Positions 46,536-55,410 are shown, numbered from the stretch's first letter. The stretch: 64,000 nucleotides of DNA from Winogradskyella helgolandensis (GCF_013404085.1 NZ_JABFHO010000001.1:3795501-3859500); one strand, 5' to 3'. Numbers and translations are program-made. Notes: generated from the letters alone by a model not told the origin.

Positions 46536-47879
46536 ATGGCACTTTCACCTCTTAATGCAATTTCACCAATCGATGGTAGATACCGATCTAAAGTTGAAGC
46601 TTTAGGCAATTATTTCTCAGAAGAAGCACTGATTAAATATCGTGTTTTAGTAGAGGTCGAATATTTTATTGCACTATGTGAATTACCATTGCCGCAGTTA
46701 GAACCTGTTTCTAGTTCTGTTTTTGAAGATTTAAGAGGGATTTATAAAAATTTTACTGCTGTTGATGCGTCTGCCATTAAAGAGATTGAAAAAGTTACTA
46801 ATCACGATGTAAAAGCCGTTGAATATTTTATAAAAGATAAATTTGATGGCTTAGAACTATCAGCATATAAAGAATTTATTCATTTTGGATTAACGTCTCA
46901 AGACATCAATAATACAGCAATTCCTTTAAGTATTAAGGATGCGATGAACGATGTTTATGTTCCTGAATACCTTTTACTTTTAGAAAAGATAGAAAATCTC
47001 GCTTCAGATTGGGCTCATATCCCAATGCTAGCAAGAACGCATGGTCAACCTGCTTCGCCTACACGTTTAGGAAAAGAAATTGAAGTTTTTGCTGTACGAT
47101 TAAAAGAGCAATTCAATTTATTAAATGATGTACCAAGTGCTGCTAAATTTGGTGGTGCAACAGGAAATTTCAACGCTCATAAAGTCGCTTATCCTACTAT
47201 CGATTGGAAAGCATTTGGAACTAAATTTGTTCAAGAAAAATTGGGCTTACATCACTCGTTTCCAACAACACAAATAGAGCATTACGATCATGTTGCGGCT
47301 TTGTTTGATGGCTTAAAACGTATTAACACTATAATTATTGATTTAGACAGAGACATCTGGACATACGTATCAATGGATTATTTTAAACAAAAGATTAAAG
47401 CTGGTGAAGTAGGAAGTTCTGCAATGCCACATAAAGTAAATCCTATTGATTTTGAAAATAGTGAAGGGAATTTAGGAATAGCGAATGCCATTTTTGAACA
47501 CCTTTCTGCAAAATTACCTCTTTCTAGATTACAACGTGATTTAACCGACAGTACCGTTTTAAGAAATGTTGGTGTGCCTTTTGGACATACACTTATTGCG
47601 TTTAAATCTACCGTGAAAGGTTTGGGTAAATTATTATTGAACGAACCAAAATTTGCTCAAGATTTAGAAAACAATTGGGCCGTAGTTGCTGAAGCTATTC
47701 AAACGATATTAAGACGTGAGAGTTATCCGAACCCTTATGAAGCATTAAAAGGGCTTACAAGAACTAATGAAGCGATTACACAAACGTCTATTTCTAATTT
47801 TATTGATACCTTAGAGGTTTCTGATACTATTAAATCGGAATTAAAAGCGATTACACCAAGTAACTATACTGGAATTTAA
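46536..47879 (+). CDS. purB: Adenylosuccinate lyase
   Basis: 447 residues. N-terminal LNAISPIDGRYRSKV, the catalytic region FGLTSQDINNTA, ARTHGQPASPTRLGKE and the fumarase-superfamily signature GSSAMPHKVNP are present. It cleaves adenylosuccinate and SAICAR, releasing fumarate, in purine synthesis. It lies 104 bp after the HEAT-like gene and is directly joined to a small membrane-protein gene downstream. Confidence 0.97.
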   Translation: MALSPLNAISPIDGRYRSKVEALGNYFSEEALIKYRVLVEVEYFIALCELPLPQLEPVSSSVFEDLRGIYKNFTAVDASAIKEIEKVTNHDVKAVEYFIKDKFDGLELSAYKEFIHFGLTSQDINNTAIPLSIKDAMNDVYVPEYLLLLEKIENLASDWAHIPMLARTHGQPASPTRLGKEIEVFAVRLKEQFNLLNDVPSAAKFGGATGNFNAHKVAYPTIDWKAFGTKFVQEKLGLHHSFPTTQIEHYDHVAALFDGLKRINTIIIDLDRDIWTYVSMDYFKQKIKAGEVGSSAMPHKVNPIDFENSEGNLGIANAIFEHLSAKLPLSRLQRDLTDSTVLRNVGVPFGHTLIAFKSTVKGLGKLLLNEPKFAQDLENNWAVVAEAIQTILRRESYPNPYEALKGLTRTNEAITQTSISNFIDTLEVSDTIKSELKAITPSNYTGI

Positions 47880-48125
47880 ATGATATCATTTGTAAAATCA
47901 TATTCTATATCTAAAGATACTATAGCCTTGTTAGCTGTGACTATGATAGTACTCGGTCTATTTTTGTCTGGCTTATTTGATGTGCTAGATTATCTGATTA
48001 TAAAAGCTTTATTATTTTTCAGTTTTGGTACTTTATTTATTTTAGCCTGTATCTATGCTATAAAAAATGACACGGACACAGAAAAAAATCGCCCTGAAGA
48101 AGCACTTCAAAACGATTCTAATTAA
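47880..48125 (+). CDS. Small two-helix membrane protein after purB
   Basis: 81 residues with two hydrophobic segments (about 15-33 and 39-60) and an acidic tail. The ATG follows the purB stop codon without a gap (TAAATG), which suggests cotranslation. No family recognised. Confidence 0.6.
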   Translation: MISFVKSYSISKDTIALLAVTMIVLGLFLSGLFDVLDYLIIKALLFFSFGTLFILACIYAIKNDTDTEKNRPEEALQNDSN

Positions 48126-48166
48126 CATTTAAATACGAATACCAAGTATACTTAGTATATGTCAGA

Positions 48167-48712
48167 TTATTTAAAAAAGTTGGTTAAACCTTTAAGTTGG
48201 TTTTCATCAAAATCTGCCTTTTCTAATAACGACGTTAATGACATTAATTTATTAGCATTCATATCATCACCTAGAATTCTAGCAATTAGAAAGCCTTTGT
48301 TTTTAGCATTTCCAAAGATGATGAGTTCATCAATATTGTCTATATCTCCTAAAAATTTCACTACAAATTTTCCATCTGTTGGATTACCTCCACGCATTAG
48401 CTCTTCGTAACTAGAGTCTTTTAGAATGGTATTTACTTTTTCTAATTCTAATTTATAGTCGTCAGCATCTGTATCCGCTTTCATAAATGTTAAAACATTC
48501 AACTTATCTACAGAATTATAAGCTTCTTTCTGTTCTTCGGTCATGTCAACATTCTCAACATTGACAAAACTTGTTGGCAAATCAAACGACGCAAAACCTG
48601 GTTTTAATTCATTTTCTACATAGTAGGTTTGCAACGTAGGCTCCTGATTACAACTTGTAAAAGCTGTAACCAAAAGCAACATTACTATTGATTTTTTGAT
48701 TGATTGTATCAT
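48167..48712 (-). CDS. DUF4252 lipoprotein
   Basis: 181 residues from ATG at 48712. Lipobox ending at Cys21 (TAFTSC). The DUF4252 domain shows SFVNVENVDMTEEQKEAYNSVDKLNVLTFM, YEELMRGGNPTDGKFVVKFLG and LMSLTSLLEKADF. Function unknown. It is the last gene of the ECF sigma operon and is a paralogue of the protein encoded just upstream. Confidence 0.82.
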   Translation of the reverse strand: MIQSIKKSIVMLLLVTAFTSCNQEPTLQTYYVENELKPGFASFDLPTSFVNVENVDMTEEQKEAYNSVDKLNVLTFMKADTDADDYKLELEKVNTILKDSSYEELMRGGNPTDGKFVVKFLGDIDNIDELIIFGNAKNKGFLIARILGDDMNANKLMSLTSLLEKADFDENQLKGLTNFFK

Positions 48713-48752
48713 ATTTATGGCCCACAAAAGTGAGTATTCTTTTTAGTTAATA

Positions 48753-49322
48753 TTAGTTCTTATCTCCTGCTTTCTTTAACTGCTCACCACCTGGAATATC
48801 CATTTTACTGGTTATTTTAGAGATTTGTCTTAAATCTATATCACCTGTTAAAGACAACACGACTGTTTCAAACACACGTTTTTTACCATTAATTTCAATA
48901 TCTGTACCTTCTGTTATAGCTTTTAATCCAGTCATATACATCAATAATTCTTTTACGTGGTTTTCGTCGTTACCTTCTTTTACGTAAAACTTAACGCTTT
49001 GCTCACCATCTTTAAAACGCATTAACTCTTCAAGCTTAGTGGATTTTAAATAAGAATCTACTGTAGATTTCATATCAGAAGACACTTTTTCATCACCAGT
49101 GGTAAATACTTTAAGACCAGTTATTTTCTTAACCATCTCTAAAAGTTTTTGATCTTCAGGATCATCCATATCCATATCTATACTAGATAACATTCTAAAC
49201 ATCTTCTGATTGATAACAAAAGAAGTGACTTCTGCATTATCTTCAAATTTATCGAATACACCTTGAGCAAATGTCAATATTGGTGTCAATAAAAGGGCTG
49301 TGATTATAATTAATTTCTTCAT
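48753..49322 (-). CDS. DUF4252 secreted protein
   Basis: 189 residues with a signal peptide ending in TFAQ (residues 1-20). DUF4252 pattern: EVTSFVINQKMFRMLSSIDMDMDDPEDQKLLEMVKKITGLKVFTT, LEELMRFKDGEQSVKFYVKEG. It shares this plan with the neighbouring lipoprotein, including (K/Y)-x-E-E-L-M-R. Third gene of the sigma operon, 11 bp after the membrane-protein gene. Probably an envelope stress effector; this is inferred from the operon. Confidence 0.82.
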   Translation of the reverse strand: MKKLIIITALLLTPILTFAQGVFDKFEDNAEVTSFVINQKMFRMLSSIDMDMDDPEDQKLLEMVKKITGLKVFTTGDEKVSSDMKSTVDSYLKSTKLEELMRFKDGEQSVKFYVKEGNDENHVKELLMYMTGLKAITEGTDIEINGKKRVFETVVLSLTGDIDLRQISKITSKMDIPGGEQLKKAGDKN

Positions 49323-49333
49323 AATTTTTTGTT

Positions 49334-49819
49334 TTAATTGTTTTTTAAAATTTTGTTTGTCATTGTATTAAATTCACCTAGCTTACTGGCTTGCTGAGCA
49401 CCTTCGTTGATGTTCTCTCCTACTAAAGCTAAACTTGATAATTGTGTTTTTCCTTCATTCATCCCTAGAGAGATTAAACTAAAAGCTTCCATCGTTTGGT
49501 TATACACCATAAGGGCTTCTTGTTTTTCTTCTTCCGTAGGACCCATAAAACTTGGCACAACTAAACCAAGCATTAGAACGGCAACAGCTGCGACAGAAAT
49601 CCATTGATACAATTTTGTTTTCTTAGTGTTTAATGAAACGTCTTTGGTATACTGTTCTTGTTTTGATTTAGAAAAGTATATAAACATGGGCTTATAATGC
49701 TCAAATTCTGGCGCCACATGATCTCCGTTGAAGTACGCCTTTAGTTGCGCTTCCTCTTGTACAGATGTTTCTGCATTGTTATACTTTTCTAGTAATGTCT
49801 CTATATTATTTAATACCAT
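49334..49819 (-). CDS. Single-pass membrane protein, probable anti-sigma factor
   Basis: 161 residues: a cytoplasmic, acidic, helical N-terminus (NIETLLEKYNNAETSVQEEAQLKAYFNG), one membrane segment at about 73-91 (ISVAAVAVLMLGLVVPSF) and a periplasmic C-terminus. It overlaps the sigma factor gene by 14 bases. The topology and position fit an anti-sigma factor, but I see no recognised zinc anti-sigma motif. Confidence 0.75.
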   Translation of the reverse strand: MVLNNIETLLEKYNNAETSVQEEAQLKAYFNGDHVAPEFEHYKPMFIYFSKSKQEQYTKDVSLNTKKTKLYQWISVAAVAVLMLGLVVPSFMGPTEEEKQEALMVYNQTMEAFSLISLGMNEGKTQLSSLALVGENINEGAQQASKLGEFNTMTNKILKNN

Positions 49820-50315
49820 ATTGATGTGTATTAGTTAATTTTTCTCTTATTGTTTTTCGTGCTCTAGATAAATTTACGCGAATCGCAGTTTCATTCATGT
49901 CTAACATTTTAGCGATATCTTCATAATCATATTCTTCAATATCTCTTAATTGCACTATTATTTTTTGTTGTTCTGGTAAGTCTTCCATAATCTTAGACAC
50001 CCAATCCACACTATCTTTTGCTTCAACCTGATGTTGTAACGACGCATTGTTATCTGTGTAATTACTATGAACAATTTTTAAATTCTGTGCTTGTTTCGAT
50101 TTTAAACGGTCTAAGCAAAAATTCTTTGTCATGGTCATTGAAAATGCTTCCACATTTTTATAGTCACCAATCTTGTTGTTATTCTTCCATAATTTTAAAA
50201 GTATTTCTTGCGTGGCATCTTCTGCTTCTTCACGAGAAACCAGTAATCGTTTCGCTAAACGAAATACTTTATCCTTAAATGGCATTACTAAGCTTACAAA
50301 ATCTGCTTGCTTCAT
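49806..50315 (-). CDS. ECF-type RNA polymerase sigma factor
   Basis: 169 residues. Region 2 (FRLAKRLLVSREEAEDATQEILLKLWKN, AFSMTMTKNFCLDRLKSK) and region 4 (LPEQQKIIVQLRDIEEYDYEDIAKMLDMNETAIRVNLSRARKTIREKL) are joined by a short linker, with no regions 1 or 3. First gene of a four-gene unit with a membrane protein and two DUF4252 proteins. A GTAAC-N16-CGTCGT motif lies 49 bases upstream. Confidence 0.95.
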   Translation of the reverse strand: MKQADFVSLVMPFKDKVFRLAKRLLVSREEAEDATQEILLKLWKNNNKIGDYKNVEAFSMTMTKNFCLDRLKSKQAQNLKIVHSNYTDNNASLQHQVEAKDSVDWVSKIMEDLPEQQKIIVQLRDIEEYDYEDIAKMLDMNETAIRVNLSRARKTIREKLTNTHQYGIK

Positions 50316-50363
50316 TATTGTTTTGATTGATTGGTGAAGTCAATTTTACTTGCCTTCATTATT

Positions 50364-50390
50364 ACGACGATACACTTTATGTTTTGTTAC
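50364..50390 (-). promoter_or_regulatory. Candidate ECF-type autoregulated promoter
   Basis: On the minus strand GTAAC (50390-50386), 16 bases and CGTCGT (50369-50364) follow the general ECF promoter pattern (AAC in the -35, CGTC in the -10) and do not fit the housekeeping TAnnTTTG form well. It lies about 50 bases before the sigma factor ATG. Confidence 0.45.
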
Positions 50391-50479
50391 AAAGATTTCT
50401 TTTTTTTACAATATTGTAAGTAAATTTAGAGTTTTACAGTAAGAAAAGAAAAATTGCTACTTATTAAAGAAAAATAACT

Positions 50480-51997
50480 ATGAAAAATTTTAAGGTTTTA
50501 TTACTCTCTTGTTTTGCCATGATGGCAGTAACAAGTTGTTTTGAAGATATGGATGACAATCCTATTTCAACTGTAGAAATTAATGACTTCGTGTGGAAAG
50601 GAATGAATGCGGTTTATGCCTATAAGGATGAAATCACAGATTTAATGAATGATCGATTTACTTCTAACGACGATTACACAAATTACCTCAATGAGTATGC
50701 TTCACCCGAAGACCTATTTGAATCCTTACTTTATTTACCAGATAACATTGATGAATTTAGTGTTATTGTCCCTAATTATTTCGAATTAGAGCAATTATTG
50801 CAAGGCACCACTTTTAATAACGGTATGGCTTATGGTTTAGTTAAATTGCCAAATGCCACAGAAGATATTTTTGGTTATGTCCGCTATGTAATGCCTAATA
50901 CAGATGCAGAGGCTAAAGGTGTCACTCGAGGTATGATTTTTAATACTATTGATGGTGCATTAATAACTGAGACTAACTTCAGCGCTTTATTAAGTCCTAC
51001 TACATATACTATTGGTTTGGCTGATTACGATAATAATGGCACAACGGTAACACTAACGGATGATAGTATTACATCTAATAATGAAACGATAACACTTACA
51101 AAATCGGCATATACCGAGAACCCAATTTTAACTCATAACGTTCTTAATGTTGATGGTAGCGCTATAGGTTATTTAATGTATAACGGATTTAGAATCGGTG
51201 ATGACAACCTTGATGAATTAAATAATGTATTTGCAGAATTTCAATCTGAAGGTATATCTGATTTGGTTTTAGACTTACGTTATAATGGTGGAGGCAGCGT
51301 TGATACTGCTATATGGTTAGCGTCTATGATAACTGGGCAATATACTGGAGAGGTGTTCTTTAAAGAAAAATGGAATACAGATATACTCACTGAATTTGAA
51401 CAAAGCAATCCGGATGCCTTAATAAATCCTTTTGTTACACAAATGACCAAACGTAACACTAATGGTGACATCACCTATCAACAATCAATTACTAGTTTAA
51501 ATTTAAATAAAGTCTATATCCTAACAACAAGAAGTAGCGCTTCTGCTAGCGAACTTGTTATTAATGGTTTAACTCCTTATATTGATGTTGTGCAAGTTGG
51601 AGCAACGACAAGAGGTAAATCTCAAGCTTCGAGAACAATCTATGATTCTGCTAATTTATCTAAAGAAAATGTGAACCCTAATCATACGTATGCTATGCAG
51701 CCTTTGATCTATGAAGCCCAAAATGCTGATGGTTATTCCGAATTTTATAACGGATTGAGTCCAGATCCTTCTTTCCAATTATCGGAATACTATGAAAACC
51801 TTGGTGTACTTGGTGATATTGAAGAACGTTTATTAGCTGAAGCCATTGCTGACATCACAGGCTTAAGTCGTTCTGCAATAGAAACACAACAGCCCTATGA
51901 AACTGTAAAGCAAATTGGTGATCAGAATTTTAAAAATCCATTTCGATTTGATATGATAGATGATCGACCACTAAAATTTAATATTATAAATCAATAA
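50480..51997 (+). CDS. S41-family peptidase lipoprotein
   Basis: 505 residues. Lipobox ends at Cys20 (MAVTSC) and is followed by FEDMDD, a likely surface export signal. A PDZ-like region lies at about 120-190 (YVMPNTDAEAKGVTRGMIFNTIDG). The C-terminal S41 domain shows SDLVLDLRYNGGGSVDTAIWLASMI and the nucleophile region LTTRSSASASELVINGL near 352. It resembles C-terminal processing proteases anchored on the outer side of the cell. Divergent from the sigma operon. Confidence 0.9.
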   Translation: MKNFKVLLLSCFAMMAVTSCFEDMDDNPISTVEINDFVWKGMNAVYAYKDEITDLMNDRFTSNDDYTNYLNEYASPEDLFESLLYLPDNIDEFSVIVPNYFELEQLLQGTTFNNGMAYGLVKLPNATEDIFGYVRYVMPNTDAEAKGVTRGMIFNTIDGALITETNFSALLSPTTYTIGLADYDNNGTTVTLTDDSITSNNETITLTKSAYTENPILTHNVLNVDGSAIGYLMYNGFRIGDDNLDELNNVFAEFQSEGISDLVLDLRYNGGGSVDTAIWLASMITGQYTGEVFFKEKWNTDILTEFEQSNPDALINPFVTQMTKRNTNGDITYQQSITSLNLNKVYILTTRSSASASELVINGLTPYIDVVQVGATTRGKSQASRTIYDSANLSKENVNPNHTYAMQPLIYEAQNADGYSEFYNGLSPDPSFQLSEYYENLGVLGDIEERLLAEAIADITGLSRSAIETQQPYETVKQIGDQNFKNPFRFDMIDDRPLKFNIINQ

Positions 51998-52002
51998 CAT
52001 TG

Positions 52003-52041
52003 AAAAGCCGCTTCTACACATGGTAAAAGCGGCTTTTTTTT
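52003..52041 (+). terminator. Terminator of the S41 peptidase gene
   Basis: AAAAGCCGCTT (52003-52013) pairs perfectly with AAGCGGCTTTT (52027-52037), followed by TTTT. It also separates the gene from the convergent B12 uptake operon. Confidence 0.88.
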
Positions 52042-52087
52042 GATTCAAAAATGAAACAGACTTAGTTATTCAAAGTCATGTTTAAAT

Positions 52088-53134
52088 TTAATTAAAATAT
52101 ATTTTTGAAGCAACTACAGGAGCATTAAAGCTATTGATTAACGAATAGCTCGTGTCATCATAGATAAATAATTGTCCTGCACTAGTATAATCAACTGCAT
52201 CTACAAAATATAAACGATCATCTTTTGCTGCCATTCCATACAAAGTCGTCGCTGCTGTTGTAAAAAGAGGTGTTGACGTTACAGCAGTAGCATCATCTGT
52301 TATACTTAAAACTGCACTTCCTAAGTTATAATACAGATTTCCATTTAAATACATCATCAATTCAGGATGTTCTCCATCTGAAAACTCTAATGTTGTAGAT
52401 ACCGTATTTGTATCCATATCTATTTTTGTAATGGCAGCTTTAGTTTCATCACCTGTCCATGCTGGTTTACCACTACTTAAAACGACTAAATCACCATTGT
52501 CATCCACAAGCATTTCATCTGGATTATCATTTACAGTAATTGTAGTTGTTAAAACATCTGAAGACGTATTTATTACTGAGACAATATTATTTGTACTAAA
52601 AGCTCCTTTATGAGACACATATACAACATTATCTTCCGCTAAAATTTGCTCAGGCCCATTTCCAACAGGTATCGTACTAATGACTGTATTGGCAGTTAAG
52701 TCTACCACAGCTACAAAATCATCAGCTTCATCATAAGGATCTCCCCAATTTGTAACATAACCTTTACCATTTGCAAAAGCAATATATCTTGGCGCAGTTA
52801 ACCCTGTAGAAATAGTCCCTAATTTTTCAAACGTATAACGATTAACAACCGTAATTGTACCAGCATCTACTACAATATATGCCTTATCATCATTAAAGCC
52901 TAAAGATTGTAAGTACACACCTGTAGCTTCATTATTAACGTTAAAATAAATTTGGTTTTCTGATGTCATTAAATCTTCAGAAATAAAGGTAATAGAAGAA
53001 GGTCCACCTTCACCACTAACTATAATTCCGTCTTCATAGGCACCTAAAGGCTCTGATGGTGTTGCATCATCATCGCTAGAACAGGACACGATTAATAATG
53101 ACATTGCAAACATTGATAGGATAATTTTTTTCAT
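52088..53134 (-). CDS. BtuG-like beta-propeller surface lipoprotein (YncE-like)
   Basis: 348 residues. Lipobox ends at Cys18 (LLIVSC) and is followed by SSDDD, a surface-export signal. The rest is a beta propeller with repeated blades (VVNRYTFEKLGTISTGLTAPRYIAFANGKGYVTNWG, VAVVDLTANTVISTIPVGNGPEQILAEDNVVYVSH). It lies 10 bp after the TonB receptor gene and under the same cobalamin riboswitch. In Bacteroides, BtuG, a surface propeller lipoprotein next to BtuB, captures B12; this protein is a plausible counterpart. Confidence 0.85.
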   Translation of the reverse strand: MKKIILSMFAMSLLIVSCSSDDDATPSEPLGAYEDGIIVSGEGGPSSITFISEDLMTSENQIYFNVNNEATGVYLQSLGFNDDKAYIVVDAGTITVVNRYTFEKLGTISTGLTAPRYIAFANGKGYVTNWGDPYDEADDFVAVVDLTANTVISTIPVGNGPEQILAEDNVVYVSHKGAFSTNNIVSVINTSSDVLTTTITVNDNPDEMLVDDNGDLVVLSSGKPAWTGDETKAAITKIDMDTNTVSTTLEFSDGEHPELMMYLNGNLYYNLGSAVLSITDDATAVTSTPLFTTAATTLYGMAAKDDRLYFVDAVDYTSAGQLFIYDDTSYSLINSFNAPVVASKIYFN

Positions 53135-53144
53135 TGTACTTGAT

Positions 53145-54995
53145 TTAAAATTTATATTGAATTTGAAAATTAAAATTACGATCTGGCATTGGTCTAAATG
53201 CCACGTTCTCGTATACGGTATTAAATAGATTATTCACTTTTAAGCTTATATCTATTTGCTGTGAATTCGTTTTAAAAAGTTGATAATTCAATCCAAAATT
53301 GGTAAGTTGATACGCTTCTACACTGTAAAATATGCCAGATAAGTTTTCTGGAGTTGTATATACTTCACCTGTAAATAAATGTTGAAAAAATAATGACATA
53401 CGTTTATAAGCATAAGCCAAATTGATATTTGCTTTATGGTAAGGCACATATATAAGTTGGGCATTGGTTTCTAAATCCTCAGAAACGGTATACGCATAAT
53501 TACCTTGTAATGAAAATTGATGCGCTTTAATTTTCTTAGAAACATCTAAACTGGCTTCTACTCCATAATTTTGAGTTTTAGCAATATTTTCAGGACTCCA
53601 AAACCCTGTAGTATTAGGTTTCCATTGAATAAGGTCGGATGTCTTTATATAAAAAGCATTCAAGTTAAAGCTTACACTTTTATAGGTGATTTCTTGTCCT
53701 AAATCAATTTGATAAGACGTTTCTGGTACTAAATCTAGATTACCTCCAGGTTGCCAGTACAAATCATTAAATGTTGGAACACGGTAGTTTTTAGAACCAT
53801 TAAGCTTTAGCTTATAAGAATTTGAAACTTCATAAGCCACATCAAAAGAAAATAACAAAGGACTATTAAAACCTGAAGTTACATCTTGCCTTAAATTTAA
53901 GCCATAATGCCATTTCTCATTCGGGTTATAAAGTAATAAGGCTGTCGTTGAAAATTCTTTTCGGTTAGGATTATTAAAACTACTTCCGCTGCCCTCGTAA
54001 TAATTATACGATACGATGGGTTTTAATTTTAAATCCTTCAACAGATCAATATCTGCAGTATAATTAATAAGGTAAGTATTGACTTTTCCGAAGGTAAAAT
54101 TGTCCGAATTTTGATTCCCAAAATATTTAAAATGCTCTTGTAGATGCGCTACTTTTAATTTTGAATAGCTTTTAGTTCCAAAACGCGACCATTCTAACAT
54201 GGTTCTAAAATTTTGATCCTCGTATTTTGCTAAAGAAGGAGACGAAACCGTTCCTGAAAATTCACGTTCACCTATAAACGTTTGATGATAGAGCTTTAAG
54301 ACATCCTTATTAGACAACACATAACCTAAATTTGCGTTTATACTCCCATTCTGAAAAGCACCATTTTCATTAGATTGATCTGTATTTAGATACTTATAAT
54401 CATTCTCAGAATCTATATAATCTAATCCTACATTTACAGAAAACTTCTCGTTACTATAAGAAGATAGATAACTTATATTTTTAGTCTCATAACTGCCATA
54501 AGACAATGTAGCCGTATTATCAAAATGCTGTTTAAAGCTCAAAGTATTATTCAGGTGAATACTCCCACCAATGGCTCCACTTCCATATTGCACTGAGCCA
54601 CCACCAGAACGAATAGCAATACTATTAAAATTAGTGGTATTTATGGTATTAAAATCAGTTTGACCTGTGAGCTGAGAATTAATAGAAATTCCATTCCAAA
54701 TTACAGCGGTTTGCGAAGCATTAGTCCCTCTAAACGATGGCGACGACACCATGCCATATCCATTTTCTTTAAAATAAATATTGGTGTTAAAGCGTAGTAA
54801 ATCCGTAAATGAAACTCTATTATTATTGAGTAAAGAATCATTAAGCACAGTTACTTTATACCCTTTTGCATAACGGGTTAGCTTAACGTCACTCAACACC
54901 ACTTCATCTAAGCGTTGAATAGAATCCAAAGCAACTTGAGCCATAATATGGCTACTAAAAAAGACTATTAAGAAAACGAGTAAAATCCGTATCAT
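53145..54995 (-). CDS. btuB: TonB-dependent outer membrane receptor, BtuB-like
   Basis: 616 residues. Signal peptide ends in IMAQ; a TonB-box-like RLDEVVLSD follows. Plug domain about 45-150 (SFRGTNASQTAVIWNGISINSQLTGQTDFNTI, IAIRSGGGSVQYGSGAIGGSIHLN) and a 22-strand-type barrel that ends with the terminal Phe (FQIQYKF). The cobalamin riboswitch in its leader identifies the likely substrate as a corrinoid. First gene of a two-gene unit with the propeller lipoprotein. Confidence 0.9.
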   Translation of the reverse strand: MIRILLVFLIVFFSSHIMAQVALDSIQRLDEVVLSDVKLTRYAKGYKVTVLNDSLLNNNRVSFTDLLRFNTNIYFKENGYGMVSSPSFRGTNASQTAVIWNGISINSQLTGQTDFNTINTTNFNSIAIRSGGGSVQYGSGAIGGSIHLNNTLSFKQHFDNTATLSYGSYETKNISYLSSYSNEKFSVNVGLDYIDSENDYKYLNTDQSNENGAFQNGSINANLGYVLSNKDVLKLYHQTFIGEREFSGTVSSPSLAKYEDQNFRTMLEWSRFGTKSYSKLKVAHLQEHFKYFGNQNSDNFTFGKVNTYLINYTADIDLLKDLKLKPIVSYNYYEGSGSSFNNPNRKEFSTTALLLYNPNEKWHYGLNLRQDVTSGFNSPLLFSFDVAYEVSNSYKLKLNGSKNYRVPTFNDLYWQPGGNLDLVPETSYQIDLGQEITYKSVSFNLNAFYIKTSDLIQWKPNTTGFWSPENIAKTQNYGVEASLDVSKKIKAHQFSLQGNYAYTVSEDLETNAQLIYVPYHKANINLAYAYKRMSLFFQHLFTGEVYTTPENLSGIFYSVEAYQLTNFGLNYQLFKTNSQQIDISLKVNNLFNTVYENVAFRPMPDRNFNFQIQYKF

Positions 54996-55040
54996 ACTTA
55001 ATCACTTTTATCCCGAAAGCTTTAAAATTTTGTTTGAATT

Positions 55041-55244
55041 GGGCAGGTCTCCTGACTTGTTTTTTATAACATCACCTTCCCAGCAATAAAGCCAGTGGTT
55101 TTGAAGAATGTTATAACTCTCAAAAATGAGATGCCCAATCTAGTTGAGCATAAAACTTACAGTTGCGGGAACAGTTCTGGACTTGATAATGATATCTCAC
55201 CAGATTCCCTTTTAATCTAATCGGTTAACAATTAGAACCTAATT
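55041..55244 (-). ncRNA. Cobalamin riboswitch
   Basis: On the minus strand the B12 box AGTCAGGAGACCTGCC is an exact match to the consensus. The core CTGTTCCCGCAACTGTAAG, GGGAATCTGGTG and CCACTGGCTTTATTGCTGGG complete the class I layout. It lies 45 bases before the TonB receptor ATG, where coenzyme B12 binding should switch expression off. I see no strong terminator between aptamer and gene, so control of translation start is more likely. Confidence 0.95.
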
Positions 55245-55250
55245 TCGCGG

Positions 55251-55258
55251 CAAAAATA
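55251..55258 (-). promoter_or_regulatory. -7 promoter element of the riboswitch-btuB transcript
   Basis: TATTTTTG on the minus strand matches TAnnTTTG at all positions and puts the transcription start at the 5' edge of the riboswitch. No clear TTG partner is seen at 17-23 bases. Confidence 0.5.
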
Positions 55259-55290
55259 GACTTTTAATTATAGCTGATACCTGATTTTTA

Positions 55291-55398
55291 TCACTTTTTT
55301 TTATTCATTTTATACAGAAGATATATAAAGCCAATTAAAAAATGTGCAATGATTATTCCTGCAACGATATATAATGTTAAATTTGAATCGCCTCTCAT
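55291..55398 (-). CDS. 35-residue single-pass membrane protein
   Basis: ATG at 55398 to TGA at 55293-55291, sequence beginning MRGDSNLTLYIVAGIII and ending LLYKMNKKK. One hydrophobic helix (about 8-28) with a polar N-terminus and a basic C-terminus, which fits a designed membrane microprotein rather than chance. It lies just upstream of the riboswitch on the same strand and is too short for usual length cut-offs. Function unknown; a role in corrinoid uptake is only suggested by position. Confidence 0.55.
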   Translation of the reverse strand: MRGDSNLTLYIVAGIIIAHFLIGFIYLLYKMNKKK

Positions 55399-55410
55399 GA
55401 TCTATTTTTT
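55384..55410 (+). promoter_or_regulatory. Promoter candidate of the btuF-like gene
   Basis: TTG (55384-55386), a 16-base spacer and TATTTTTT (55403-55410) give a near match to the Bacteroidota promoter, about 48 bases before the ATG. It overlaps the start of the 35-codon gene on the other strand. Confidence 0.4.

Noticed and set aside
48159..48410. Plus-strand frame of 83 codons
   Set aside because: It is antisense to the DUF4252 lipoprotein gene and has no independent support.
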